A DNA stretch of 11,280 nt from an uncultured Clostridia bacterium (GCA_947627785.1 CANQXC010000022.1:1-11280), one strand, 5' to 3'. Positions 1 to 7,610 are shown, numbered from the stretch's first letter. Made by a program: numbers and translations. Notes: generated from the sequence alone by a model not told the origin.

Positions 1-548
1 AATAATCCTATTGCAGGTTTTTTTATATTATATATTTTTTGTAAATATACATTAGCCATTTGTGCAAATTGTAATAAGTTTATTGGTTTGCAATTTGTAT
101 TTGCACCCGCATCTACTAACATTACTCCTTTTTTATATGATGGTAGCATTGGTGCCATTGCTGGTCTATCTACACCTTTTATTCTTCCTACAAGTAATGT
201 TGCACCTGTAAGTAATGCCCCTGAATTTCCAGCAGATATAAATACATCTCCTTCACCATTTTTTAGCATTCCAAAACCTACAACCATTGATGAATCTTTT
301 TTATGTTTTATTGCCTGTGTTGGAATATCTTCCATTGTTATTTCTTCTGTTGTATTATGTATTATTAGTTTATTAGAAATTTCTTTAATATTATTTTTTC
401 CATATATTTCTTTTACTTTTTTGTTTATAATTTCTTCATTTCCTACTAATATTATTTCTGATTGTATTTCATTTATTGCTTTTACTGCTCCTTTAATAGT
501 TGCATCTGGTGCATTATCTCCACCCATTGCATCTAATATTACTTTCAT
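1..548 (-). CDS. plsX: Phosphate acyltransferase PlsX, N-terminal part (gene runs off the left edge)
   Basis: PlsX converts acyl-ACP and inorganic phosphate to acyl-phosphate, the acyl donor for PlsY, and so starts phospholipid synthesis; it is a soluble, membrane-associated enzyme. About 182 residues are visible, a little over half of the usual 330-340. The protein begins MKVILDAMGGDNAP, the characteristic PlsX N-terminus. Further family blocks are a GDVFISAGNSGALL stretch near residues 100-113, GRIKGVDRPAMAPILP near 121-136 and VDAGANTNCKP near 145-155. The ATG at 548-546 has an AGAAAGG ribosome binding site at 561-567. The frame stays open to position 1, so the C-terminal half lies outside the window. 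In many Firmicutes plsX is followed by fab genes or acpP, but that part cannot be seen here. No FapR-type operator was recognised upstream. The family call is firm, based on motifs I recognise rather than a search. Confidence 0.95.
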   Translation of the reverse strand, partial: MKVILDAMGGDNAPDATIKGAVKAINEIQSEIILVGNEEIINKKVKEIYGKNNIKEISNKLIIHNTTEEITMEDIPTQAIKHKKDSSMVVGFGMLKNGEGDVFISAGNSGALLTGATLLVGRIKGVDRPAMAPMLPSYKKGVMLVDAGANTNCKPINLLQFAQMANVYLQKIYNIKKPAIGL

Positions 549-588
549 AATAATTCAATTCCTTTCTAGGTTATTTTTTGATGTTACT

Positions 589-617
589 ATTTTATTATTT
601 TATTTATTAAAAATCAA
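589..617 (-). promoter_or_regulatory. Candidate sigma-A promoter for plsX
   Basis: On the minus strand there is a -35 box TTGATT (617-612), a 17-base spacer and a -10 box TAAAAT (594-589). This would start transcription near 582, about 34 bases before the plsX ATG. Spacing is ideal, but the surroundings are so AT-rich that chance matches are expected, so this is only a candidate. Confidence 0.4.
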
Positions 618-657
618 GTATTATTAAAAGAAAATTTAAATTATAATATGATGATAA

Positions 658-834
658 AATTGGTATAAAATAAAAATTCTGCAAGTGAAGTGGTTCTAAC
701 GAAGGGAGCATAAAAGTTCTAAGTAGCTTTTTTGGAAAAAGTTCCAAAGGAAAGGGTGCCAAAAAAGATACATAGAACTTATGCGAACCGGACGTTAGAC
801 AAACGAACTAAAGAATTTTTATTTTATACCAATT
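658..834. repeat. 177-bp element with perfect 23-bp terminal inverted repeats and palindromic interior; MITE-like or structured RNA
   Basis: The left end (658-680, beginning AATTGGTATAAAATAAAA) is the exact reverse complement of the right end (812-834). The interior also folds on itself. CTAACG (696-701) pairs with CGTTAG (793-798). GCATAA-AA-GTTCT (708-720) pairs with AGAACTTATGC (774-784) with a two-base bulge. CTTTTTTGG (727-735) pairs with CCAAAAAAG (759-767), and a small TTCC-AAA-GGAA hairpin (742-752) sits near the tip. No open reading frame of note is present. The element fills the gap between the bactofilin terminator and the plsX promoter. Such short, non-coding, fully folding units are typical of miniature inverted-repeat elements, but a structured non-coding RNA is equally compatible. 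I see no clear target-site duplication; the outer AATT is itself palindromic, which blurs the ends. I cannot name a family. Confidence 0.8.
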
Positions 835-860
835 AGTTAATAAATTATATGAATTTTTAT

Positions 861-903
861 GAAAGAAAACACACTCTAGCAACATTCGTTGCTTGAGTGT
901 GTT
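861..903 (-). terminator. Rho-independent terminator after the bactofilin-like gene
   Basis: Positions 868-882 pair with 889-903: a 15-position stem with a single T-T mismatch (877/894) around a six-base loop (883-888). Read on the minus strand, the stem is followed by TTTTCTTTC, a moderately U-rich tail. It begins five bases after the stop of the 1190-909 gene, so it almost certainly ends that transcript and insulates plsX downstream. On the plus strand no T-run follows the stem. Confidence 0.85.
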
Positions 904-908
904 GGAAG

Positions 909-1190
909 TCATTCTTCCGGTTTTTCTGCTTCTTCTGTCTCTGGATACCTTTCGATTTGTTCAGATATAAGGCATGCATCAAATGACGCTTTACGATGCA
1001 TAACCAGTTTATCTGTCCAAATCCTTTTCCCTTCTATGCAGCTGTCTTCATCCATGTGAACCTCTGCTGCATTTACGCTGCCATGAATGGTTGCTCCTTT
1101 TTGTACATACAGTACTCCTGAAATGTCTATATCTCCATAGTAGGTTGTACCCTTGCATATGTAGACATTCCCATACATCTTCCGTTTCAT
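909..1190 (-). CDS. Small bactofilin-like polymer-forming protein (93 aa)
   Basis: The protein is short and hydrophilic, with no signal peptide or membrane segment. Residues about 5-70 show the regular alternation of short strands and glycines seen in bactofilins (NVYICKGTTYYGDIDISG, then VLYVQKGATIHGSVNAAEV), which suggests a small right-handed beta-helix of the DUF583 family. Members polymerise without nucleotide and act as cytoskeletal or envelope scaffolds. The tail is acidic (ETEEAEKPEE). I place the start at 1190 because GGAGG lies seven bases upstream; an in-frame ATG at 1280 would overlap the preceding gene and has no such site. Base composition is unusual: lines I counted by hand here are about 38-47% G+C against roughly 22-30% in neighbouring genes, hinting at acquisition from elsewhere. 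The gene lies 49 bases after the activase gene and has its own candidate promoter and a strong terminator. Family assignment is moderately sure; the cellular role is unknown. Confidence 0.7.
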   Translation of the reverse strand: MKRKMYGNVYICKGTTYYGDIDISGVLYVQKGATIHGSVNAAEVHMDEDSCIEGKRIWTDKLVMHRKASFDACLISEQIERYPETEEAEKPEE

Positions 1191-1197
1191 ATTATGA

Positions 1198-1202
1198 CCT
1201 CC
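1198..1202 (-). promoter_or_regulatory. Ribosome binding site fixing the bactofilin-like start
   Basis: On the minus strand GGAGG lies seven bases before the ATG at 1190-1188. This near-consensus site is the reason for choosing a 93-residue protein over the longer 123-residue reading from 1280. Confidence 0.8.
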
Positions 1203-1224
1203 ATCATAAATTTGGGATATTATT

Positions 1225-1253
1225 ATTTTATCACTAAATTCAAACATTTGCAA
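1225..1253 (-). promoter_or_regulatory. Candidate promoter for the bactofilin-like gene inside the end of the activase gene
   Basis: On the minus strand TTGCAA (1253-1248), a 17-base spacer and TAAAAT (1230-1225) form a plausible sigma-A promoter. The -35 box overlaps the last codons of the upstream gene. Transcription would start near 1218, giving a leader of under 30 bases. The evidence is only the match and spacing in AT-rich DNA. Confidence 0.4.
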
Positions 1254-4200
1254 ATTTTTCGGGAGTTTTTTCCTCCTCATTTTCTTGTCTTATTATTTTT
1301 TCTCTATTCTCTTTTAACCTTATATTATCTTTCGCTATTGTTATTAAAAGTTTTATTCTGTTTATCTGGTTACTTTCACTTGCACCTGGATCATAATCTA
1401 TTGGAGCTATATTTGCTTCTGGATATTTATTTCTTATTGTCTTTATTACACCTTTTCCAACAACATGGTTAGGTAAACAAGCAAATGGTTGCAAACAAAC
1501 TATGTTTGATATTCCATTTTGCATAAATTCAAGCATTTCAGCAGTTAGTATCCAGCCTTCTCCTGTTTGATTTCCTGGAGATAATATATCTTCTACTTTC
1601 TCTACTAGTTCTTCTATATTACATGGTGATAAATATCCTTTTTTAGAATTTTCTAATGCTTTTTTATAATCCTTTTCAATAGTATTTACAATTTTTAATG
1701 CCCATCCATATGCTTTTGCAGAAAATTTTGGTTCACCTAATAATCTCTGTTTTACAACTCCATTCATAATAACGTATTTTACAAATCCCATTAGGTCTGG
1801 CATTACAACTTCTGCTCCCTCTTTGTCTAGCAAATCATTTACATAATTGTTTCCAAATGGATGATACTTAATTAAAATTTCACCTACTATTCCTACTCTT
1901 GGTTTTTCTTTTGATGTATCTAGATCTATCTTTTCAAAATCCTCTACCATTTCATATAAGCTACTATTAAATTCTTTTATATCTGCATTAACAGATAGTT
2001 CTTTACATTTTAATAACCACTTTTCAAATAGTTTTTCTGTTTCTCCTTTATTTATTTCATATGCCTTATTTTTATATAATAATTTTTGTAGCAAATCTCC
2101 ATAAATTACTGCTTTTATAAGTTTTCTAACTAAGCTTAATGTAATTTTAAATCCCTCATTTTTTTCTAATCCTACAAAGTTAAATGAAATTACTGGTATG
2201 TTTGGATAACCTGCATCTCTTAGAGCTTTTCTAATAAAGCCTATGTAATTTGTCGCTCTACATCCTCCACCTGTTTGAGACATCATTAAAGCTAGTTTAT
2301 TTGTATCATACTCTCCAGATTCAACTTCTTCTATTAATTGTCCTATTGTTAATATTGAAGGATAGCATGCATCATTATTTACATATTTTAAACCTGTTTC
2401 TACTGTATGTGGCGTACATTCCCTTAAAAGTCTTACATTATACCCTTCTGATTTTAAAACATCTTCAAATAGTTCAAAATGTATTGGTGCCATTTGCGGA
2501 ACAAGTATTGTATAATCCTTTTTCATTTCTTTTGTAAATTCAACTTTTTGTATTTCATATTTACCCACACATTGTGGTGTAATCTTAGACCTTTTATTCA
2601 TACTAGCTATTAATGAACGGATACGTATTCTTATAGCTCCTAAATTATTTACTTCATCTATTTTTATTAATGTATACATTTTTCCAAAACTTGCAAGTAT
2701 TTCTTCTACTTGATCTGTTGTTACTGCATCTACTCCACAACCAAAAGAATTTAATTGTACTAATTCTAAGTCCTTTTGATTTCCTACTACATCAGCTGCT
2801 CTATATAGTCTTGAATGGAATACCCATTGGTCAACTACTCTTATAGGTCTTTTTACTGTTGATAAATGCGCTATACTATCTTCTGATAGTACACATAACC
2901 CTAATGATGTTATCATAGTATCTATTCCATGATTAATCTCTGGATCTACATGATATGGTCTTCCTGCTAAAACTATTCCTTTTGTATGGTTATTTTTTAT
3001 GTATTCTAGCGTTTCCTCACCTTTTTTTCTAACATCTGCTTTGTATGCTTGATATTCTTGCTCTGCCTTTTCTACAGCTTCCTTTATTTCCTTTTTTGTA
3101 AAATTATACTCCTTAAATTCTTCTAGTTCATATAACCTTTTAGCTAATGCTTTTTTATCAAATGGTAAGAATGGATTTAAAAATTTTATACCCTCTGTAT
3201 TTAATTCCTCTACATTATTTTTTAAAACTTCTGAATATGATACTACTATTGGGCAATTATATTTATTATTTGCTTCTGCATCTTCCTGTCTTGAATACAT
3301 CATACAAGGATAAAATATTGTTTTTATTCCTGCATTTATTAAACTTATTATATGTCCATGACTTAATTTTGCAGGATAACATACAGATTCAGATGGCATT
3401 GATTCCATTCCTTTTTCATATGTTTTTCTATCACTTTTTTCTGATAATATAACTCTGAAACCTAAGTTTGTAAATAATGTAAACCAGAATGGATAGTCTT
3501 CATACATATTAAGTACTCTTGGAATTCCAATTGTTCCACGTTTTGCCTTATCTTCATCTAATGGTTTATATTGGAATAATCTTTGATATTTATATTTATA
3601 TAAATTAGGAATTTGAGTTTTACTCTTTTCTATTCCTGCTCCTCTTTCACATCTATTTCCAGATATAAATCTTTTTCCATTAGAAAATTCATTTATTGTA
3701 AGTAAACAATTGTTTTCACAGCCATGGCATCTTGTATGTACTACTGTAACATTTAGATTATCTAAGTCTTCATTTTTACATATTCTTGAAACATATTTTT
3801 TATCATTATTCAAATCAAATTCTTCTTTTGCTAAACATGCTATTCCATATGCACCCATAAGGCCTGCAATATCTGGTCTTATTACATTTTTCCCAACTAT
3901 TAACTCAAATGCTCTTAAAACTGCATCATTATAGAATGTTCCACCTTGAACAACTATATAATCTCCTAATGTTTCAACATCTCTTATTTTCATAACTTTT
4001 TGAATAGCATTTTTTATAACTGAATAAGAAAGTCCTGCTGATATATCTCCTACACTATATCCTTCTTTTTGAGCTTGTTTAATTTTTGAATTCATAAATA
4101 CAGTACAACGTGAACCTAAATCTACCGGTCTATTTGCCTTTATTGCTTCTTCAACAAATTCTTCTATCTTCAAATTTAAACTCTTGGCAAATGTTTCTAT

Positions 4201-5556
4201 AAATGAACCACATCCTGATGAACATGCTTCATTTAGCATTATGTTATCTACTGCTCCATTTTTTATCTTTATGTATTTCATATCCTGTCCACCAATATCT
4301 ACAATACTTGTAGCATTTGGCATAAATTTCTTAGCTGCTGTATAATGTGCAATTGTTTCAATTTCTCCAATTTCTAAATTAAATGCTGTTTGCATTAATT
4401 TTTCTCCATATCCAGTTGATCCAGCATATCTAATTACAGCTTTTTTTGGCAATACACCATACAACTCCTTTAACATTTCTATTACAGTTTGCAAAGGCTT
4501 TCCTTCATTATTTTTATATGAAGAATACAATAAATTTAATTCGTTATCTATTAATACTAATTTACTAGTTGTTGAGCCAGCATCTATTCCTAAAAAGCAA
4601 TCTCCTGTAAATTTTGTTAAATCCTTTTTTGGAACATTATGTTTAGCATGTCTTTCTTTAAATTCTTGATATTCACTTTCTATTGTAAATAATGGTTTTA
4701 AAGCTTCTGATGATGTATCATGATAATTTTTTAATAATTCTATTTTACTTTTTAACTTTTCTACAGATGTTGGCTTATAATTAACAGAATCTAATGTTGC
4801 TCCTTTTGCAACAAGCAAATGTGCATCTTCTGGAATTATAATTTCATCTTTTTGTAAGTTCAAAGTTTCTATAAATCTTTTTCTAAGTTCAGATAAATAA
4901 CTTAATGGGCCTCCCAAGAATGCAACCTTACCTCTTATTGGTCTTCCACATGCTAAACCACTTATTGTTTGATTAACAACAGCTTGGAATATAGAAGCTG
5001 CAATATCTTCTTTTGCTGCACCTTCATTTATTAATGGTTGTATATCTGTTTTAGCAAAAACTCCACATCTTGAAGCAATAGGATAAATTGTGTTATAGTC
5101 TTTTGCAAGTTCATTTAAACCTGGTGTGGTTGTATTTAACAATGTAGCCATTTGGTCTAAAAATGCACCAGTTCCACCTGCACAAGTACCATTCATTCTT
5201 TGTTCTATTGATTTTCCAAAATATATTATTTTTGCATCTTCTCCACCTAATTCAATTACTACATCAGTCTGTGGAATATACTTTTCAACTGTTCTTTTAC
5301 ATGCAACTACCTCTTGTATGAAAGGAAGTCCCAAAAATTCAGAAACTGAAAGAGCACCTGAACCAGTTAAGGCTATTGTCATATCGTATTCTGAAAATTT
5401 TTGCGTTAGTTCCTCTAAACAATTACATACAGTATTTTTTGTATCTGAAAAATGTCTTTTATATGTTGTGTATAAAACATCTAGCTTATCATTCATTACC
5501 ACTATTTTTACAGTGGTTGAACCTACGTCTATACCTACGTGAATAATGTCTTTCAT
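1240..5556 (-). CDS. Giant 2-hydroxyacyl-CoA dehydratase activase-related protein (two BcrAD/BadFG ATPase domains plus DUF2229 and C-terminal dehydratase-like region)
   Basis: This protein of about 1438 residues matches the architecture of the long, mostly uncharacterised 'acyl-CoA dehydratase activase' proteins of anaerobes. Domain one (about 1-265) has an ASKHA phosphate-binding loop GIDVGSTT (8-15), NGTCAGGTGAF with Cys125, and SRCGVFAK with Cys164. Domain two (about 320-595) repeats this with GIDAGSTT, EACSSGCGSF (Cys445, Cys449) and GSRCTVF (Cys484). In characterised HgdC-type activators such cysteines hold a [4Fe-4S] cluster at a dimer interface; here the tandem fusion could supply both halves in one chain. 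A CHGCENNC motif (610-617), ESVCYPAKL, NSFGCGVDAVTT and NNDACYPSI follow, as in the DUF2229/COG3580/COG3581 parts. The family activator uses ATP to drive an electron onto a dehydratase; the substrate of this long form is not established. No separate dehydratase subunits lie beside it. The start is ambiguous: an ATG at 5568 directly abuts the GGAAAGGA site, so I prefer the ATG at 5556, twelve bases away. Confidence 0.9.
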   Translation of the reverse strand: MKDIIHVGIDVGSTTVKIVVMNDKLDVLYTTYKRHFSDTKNTVCNCLEELTQKFSEYDMTIALTGSGALSVSEFLGLPFIQEVVACKRTVEKYIPQTDVVIELGGEDAKIIYFGKSIEQRMNGTCAGGTGAFLDQMATLLNTTTPGLNELAKDYNTIYPIASRCGVFAKTDIQPLINEGAAKEDIAASIFQAVVNQTISGLACGRPIRGKVAFLGGPLSYLSELRKRFIETLNLQKDEIIIPEDAHLLVAKGATLDSVNYKPTSVEKLKSKIELLKNYHDTSSEALKPLFTIESEYQEFKERHAKHNVPKKDLTKFTGDCFLGIDAGSTTSKLVLIDNELNLLYSSYKNNEGKPLQTVIEMLKELYGVLPKKAVIRYAGSTGYGEKLMQTAFNLEIGEIETIAHYTAAKKFMPNATSIVDIGGQDMKYIKIKNGAVDNIMLNEACSSGCGSFIETFAKSLNLKIEEFVEEAIKANRPVDLGSRCTVFMNSKIKQAQKEGYSVGDISAGLSYSVIKNAIQKVMKIRDVETLGDYIVVQGGTFYNDAVLRAFELIVGKNVIRPDIAGLMGAYGIACLAKEEFDLNNDKKYVSRICKNEDLDNLNVTVVHTRCHGCENNCLLTINEFSNGKRFISGNRCERGAGIEKSKTQIPNLYKYKYQRLFQYKPLDEDKAKRGTIGIPRVLNMYEDYPFWFTLFTNLGFRVILSEKSDRKTYEKGMESMPSESVCYPAKLSHGHIISLINAGIKTIFYPCMMYSRQEDAEANNKYNCPIVVSYSEVLKNNVEELNTEGIKFLNPFLPFDKKALAKRLYELEEFKEYNFTKKEIKEAVEKAEQEYQAYKADVRKKGEETLEYIKNNHTKGIVLAGRPYHVDPEINHGIDTMITSLGLCVLSEDSIAHLSTVKRPIRVVDQWVFHSRLYRAADVVGNQKDLELVQLNSFGCGVDAVTTDQVEEILASFGKMYTLIKIDEVNNLGAIRIRIRSLIASMNKRSKITPQCVGKYEIQKVEFTKEMKKDYTILVPQMAPIHFELFEDVLKSEGYNVRLLRECTPHTVETGLKYVNNDACYPSILTIGQLIEEVESGEYDTNKLALMMSQTGGGCRATNYIGFIRKALRDAGYPNIPVISFNFVGLEKNEGFKITLSLVRKLIKAVIYGDLLQKLLYKNKAYEINKGETEKLFEKWLLKCKELSVNADIKEFNSSLYEMVEDFEKIDLDTSKEKPRVGIVGEILIKYHPFGNNYVNDLLDKEGAEVVMPDLMGFVKYVIMNGVVKQRLLGEPKFSAKAYGWALKIVNTIEKDYKKALENSKKGYLSPCNIEELVEKVEDILSPGNQTGEGWILTAEMLEFMQNGISNIVCLQPFACLPNHVVGKGVIKTIRNKYPEANIAPIDYDPGASESNQINRIKLLITIAKDNIRLKENREKIIRQENEEEKTPEKFANV

Positions 5557-5568
5557 CTTTATTATCAT

Positions 5569-5576
5569 TCCTTTCC
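5569..5576 (-). promoter_or_regulatory. Ribosome binding site of the activase gene; decides between two starts
   Basis: GGAAAGGA on the minus strand touches the ATG at 5568 with no spacer and lies twelve bases before the ATG at 5556. Zero spacing is not workable for normal initiation, so the 5556 start is favoured, although twelve bases is at the long end of the usual range. Confidence 0.55.
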
Positions 5577-5758
5577 ATGATGTAAAAAGATTTGTATATT
5601 TATTTTTCCATTTTATGTATTTCTAATAGTATATATGCTACTAAACTTAACTAAATTCTTAATGTTGGACAAAAATATATTTAAACTCATATATATCTTT
5701 TAATAAAAATTAATATGTAAAGTTCTTATTTTACTTTGTGCTTTTTTAATCCTTGTAT

Positions 5759-5767
5759 ATTATAACA
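5759..5767 (-). promoter_or_regulatory. Candidate extended -10 promoter for the activase gene
   Basis: On the minus strand TGTTATAAT matches the extended -10 consensus TGNTATAAT exactly. No convincing -35 box lies 16-18 bases upstream, which is tolerated for this promoter class. Transcription would start near 5752. It lies downstream of the pyr terminator and upstream of the activase gene, as a promoter for that gene should. Confidence 0.4.
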
Positions 5768-5811
5768 TACTTTTGTCGTTTTTTGTAGATTTATTTTATT
5801 TTTTCATACTG

Positions 5812-5909
5812 AAAAAAATGTCAATAAAGGTTTAAGATTATTAGTGTTAGTATTAGTATTTGTATTTGCATAAAATAGCTGTGTTCATAATCTTAAATCT
5901 CCATTGACA
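5812..5909 (-). terminator. Large-stem rho-independent terminator after pyrD
   Basis: Positions 5819-5840 pair with 5888-5909 in a 22-position stem. In the minus-strand RNA, 21 positions pair (two as G-U wobbles) and one is a C-A mismatch; the plus-strand RNA would have two mismatches and one wobble. Directly after the stem on the minus strand come seven U (5818-5812). It starts 29 bases after the pyrD stop, which fits a terminator for the pyr genes. The 47-base loop (5841-5887) is unusually long and contains a short degenerate run of ATACTA/ACACTA-like units. Confidence 0.7.
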
Positions 5910-5938
5910 ACAATTTTAAATTTACATTTACATTACAA

Positions 5939-6850
5939 TTAATGTGCTTTTCCTATTATTTCTTTTAAACTATTTATTTTATATTTTTCCATTTCACTTG
6001 GTAATTCTTCTATTATTTCTTTACATGCATAAGGATTTTTTAAATTGGCACTACCTATCTCTACAGCAGTTGCTCCTGCAAACATCATTTCTATTACATC
6101 TTTTGCACTTGATATTCCACCCATCCCAATAATAGGTATCTTAACTGCCTCATATACTTGGTAAACCATTCTTAAAGCTACAGGAAATATTGCTGGACCA
6201 GAAAATCCTCCCATTTTATTTGCTATTATTGGTTTTCTTGTTTTTAAATCTATTCTCATTCCTAATAATGTATTTATCATACTTATTCCATCTGCTCCAC
6301 CATCTTCACATGCCTTTGCAATATCTACTATATTTGTAACATTTGGAGTTAATTTCATATATACTGGTTTTGTAGTTACAGATTTTACTGCTTTTGTTAC
6401 CTCCATCGCAGATTTTGCTTCTGTTCCAAAACTCATCCCTCCATTATGTACATTAGGGCAACTTATATTTATTTCTATTATTCCAACTTGTTCCTCTTTA
6501 TCTACTTTTTCAGCACAATATTTATATTCATCTACTGAAAATCCACTTATATTTGCTATAATAGGTTTATTAAAATATTTTTTCATTACAGGAAATTGTT
6601 TTTCTACAACAAAATCTATTCCAGGATTTTGCAATCCTACTGAGTTTATTAATCCAGCTGTACATTCTGCTATTCTAGGAGTTGGATTCCCAAATCTTTC
6701 TTCTTTTGTTGTTCCTTTCATTGAAAATGAACCTAATATATTTATATCATAAAAATCTTTAAATTCCATTCCATATCCAAATGTACCACTTGCTGGAATA
6801 ACTGGATTATCTAATTTTATATTGCTTAAAGTAACAGATAAATCTGCCAT
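5939..6850 (-). CDS. pyrD: Dihydroorotate dehydrogenase B, catalytic subunit
   Basis: The 303-residue protein is a class 1B dihydroorotate dehydrogenase, an FMN-containing TIM barrel in the cytoplasm that oxidises dihydroorotate to orotate in UMP synthesis. Full family length is present. SFSMKGTT (41-48, with Lys45) lies near the flavin, and INISCPNVHNGG (128-138) carries Cys131, the catalytic base of class 1 enzymes. GMGGISSAKDVIEMMFAGA and VEIGSANL near the C-terminus form the phosphate-binding end of the barrel. The 1B type passes electrons through PyrK to NAD, and the adjacent upstream gene is pyrK, 21 bases away. The start at 6850 has AAAGGA ten bases upstream. It is the last gene of the pyr group, with a hairpin terminator following. 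The gene is intact, but its electron-transfer partner is frameshifted in this sequence. Confidence 0.97.
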   Translation of the reverse strand: MADLSVTLSNIKLDNPVIPASGTFGYGMEFKDFYDINILGSFSMKGTTKEERFGNPTPRIAECTAGLINSVGLQNPGIDFVVEKQFPVMKKYFNKPIIANISGFSVDEYKYCAEKVDKEEQVGIIEINISCPNVHNGGMSFGTEAKSAMEVTKAVKSVTTKPVYMKLTPNVTNIVDIAKACEDGGADGISMINTLLGMRIDLKTRKPIIANKMGGFSGPAIFPVALRMVYQVYEAVKIPIIGMGGISSAKDVIEMMFAGATAVEIGSANLKNPYACKEIIEELPSEMEKYKINSLKEIIGKAH

Positions 6851-6871
6851 TTTTCATCATTCCTTTCATTA

Positions 6872-7610
6872 TTACCACATTAATTCTTCTTTCTTAAATA
6901 CAGGGCCATTATAGCAAACTCTTTTTGGACCATTTTTTGTATTTATAGTACAACCCATACATGCTCCTATTCCACAGCCCATTCTTTCTTCTAAACTTAA
7001 TTCCCCACTAGTTTCAATTAATTCATAAACTGCTTTTAACATATTCATAGGTCCACAAGTATAATAAAAATCGTAACCATTTAATGTTTTTATTATATCT
7101 GTTACAAAACCTTTTGTTCCATAACTTCCATCTACTGTTGATACATAAACTTCTACTCCTAAGTTTTTAAATTCTTGTTCATAGAAAACATCTTCTTTAG
7201 AATTAAAACCTAGCACAACAATTGGCTTTTTCCCTTCTTTTATCAATGCTTTGCACAAACCATACATAGGTGGAGTTCCGGACTCCGCCTCCAATTAATA
7301 ATGGTCTTTCTTTACTTCTTCTTGTATCAAATCCATTACCTAAACCTGTTAATATATCTAAAATAGTACCCTCTTTTAAATTACTTAAAACCTCTGTACC
7401 TTCACCAACTACTTTATATATTATAGTTATTGTATTTTCATCATAACAACATATTGAAATAGGTCTTCTTAAATAAAATTTTTCAATTTCAATGTTTATA
7501 AACTGTCCTGGTTTTGTTATATAAGAAATATCACCCTCCAAAATCATTTCATAAACCAAATTTGCAATTTGTTTATTACTTCTAACTGTATACTTATATC
7601 TCTTATACAT
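6872..7610 (-). pseudogene. pyrK: Dihydroorotate dehydrogenase electron transfer subunit PyrK, interrupted by a one-base frameshift
   Basis: PyrK carries FAD and a [2Fe-2S] cluster and links PyrD to NAD. Two overlapping frames together give the normal length of 245 residues. The first (7610 down to about 7281) has the flavin motif RPISIC (49-54), YKVVGEGTE and PLLIGGGV (103-110). It then runs out of frame and stops at 7203. The second frame (from 7279 to 6872) resumes with GTPPMYG, contains the YYTCGP nucleotide-binding motif and ends with four cluster cysteines (212, 217, 220 and 232 in the joined protein). Removing one base at 7280/7281 would restore GGGVGTPPMYG, the expected glycine-rich motif. 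The extra base lies in a near-perfect palindrome (7272-7286), a context prone to replication slips or sequencing error. The start at 7610 has a GGTAGGA site. The gene lies between pyrC and pyrD, as usual. It may be truly broken, or intact with a sequence error. Confidence 0.88.

Larger units (their letters stand above)
5557..5938. other. 382-base intergenic gap between pyrD and the activase gene
   Basis: No coding region was found here in either direction. The pyrD-proximal part holds a large hairpin terminator (5812-5909). The middle has a candidate extended -10 promoter (5759-5767). The remainder (about 5577-5750) is very AT-rich, would form a leader of roughly 185-195 bases for the activase gene, and shows no riboswitch or attenuator that I recognise. 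Confidence 0.6.

Noticed and set aside
88..627. Plus-strand open frame of 179 codons with hydrophobic stretches.
   Set aside because: It is antisense to plsX, which has clear family motifs. The hydrophobicity comes from reading the complement of AT-rich coding DNA.
1191..1280. Longer start of the bactofilin-like gene at 1280.
   Set aside because: The extension overlaps the end of the upstream gene, has no ribosome binding site, and is AT-rich unlike the rest of the gene. GGAGG sits seven bases before the internal ATG at 1190.
5841..5887. Short ATACTA/ACACTA-like units in the hairpin loop as a tandem repeat or CRISPR remnant.
   Set aside because: The units are about six bases, degenerate and without spacers. 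They are noted only as part of the terminator loop.
7203..7294. The two overlapping frames at pyrK as two separate proteins.
   Set aside because: They are the two halves of one PyrK. The overlap is only out-of-frame translation around the extra base, and the join restores GGGVGTPPMYG.
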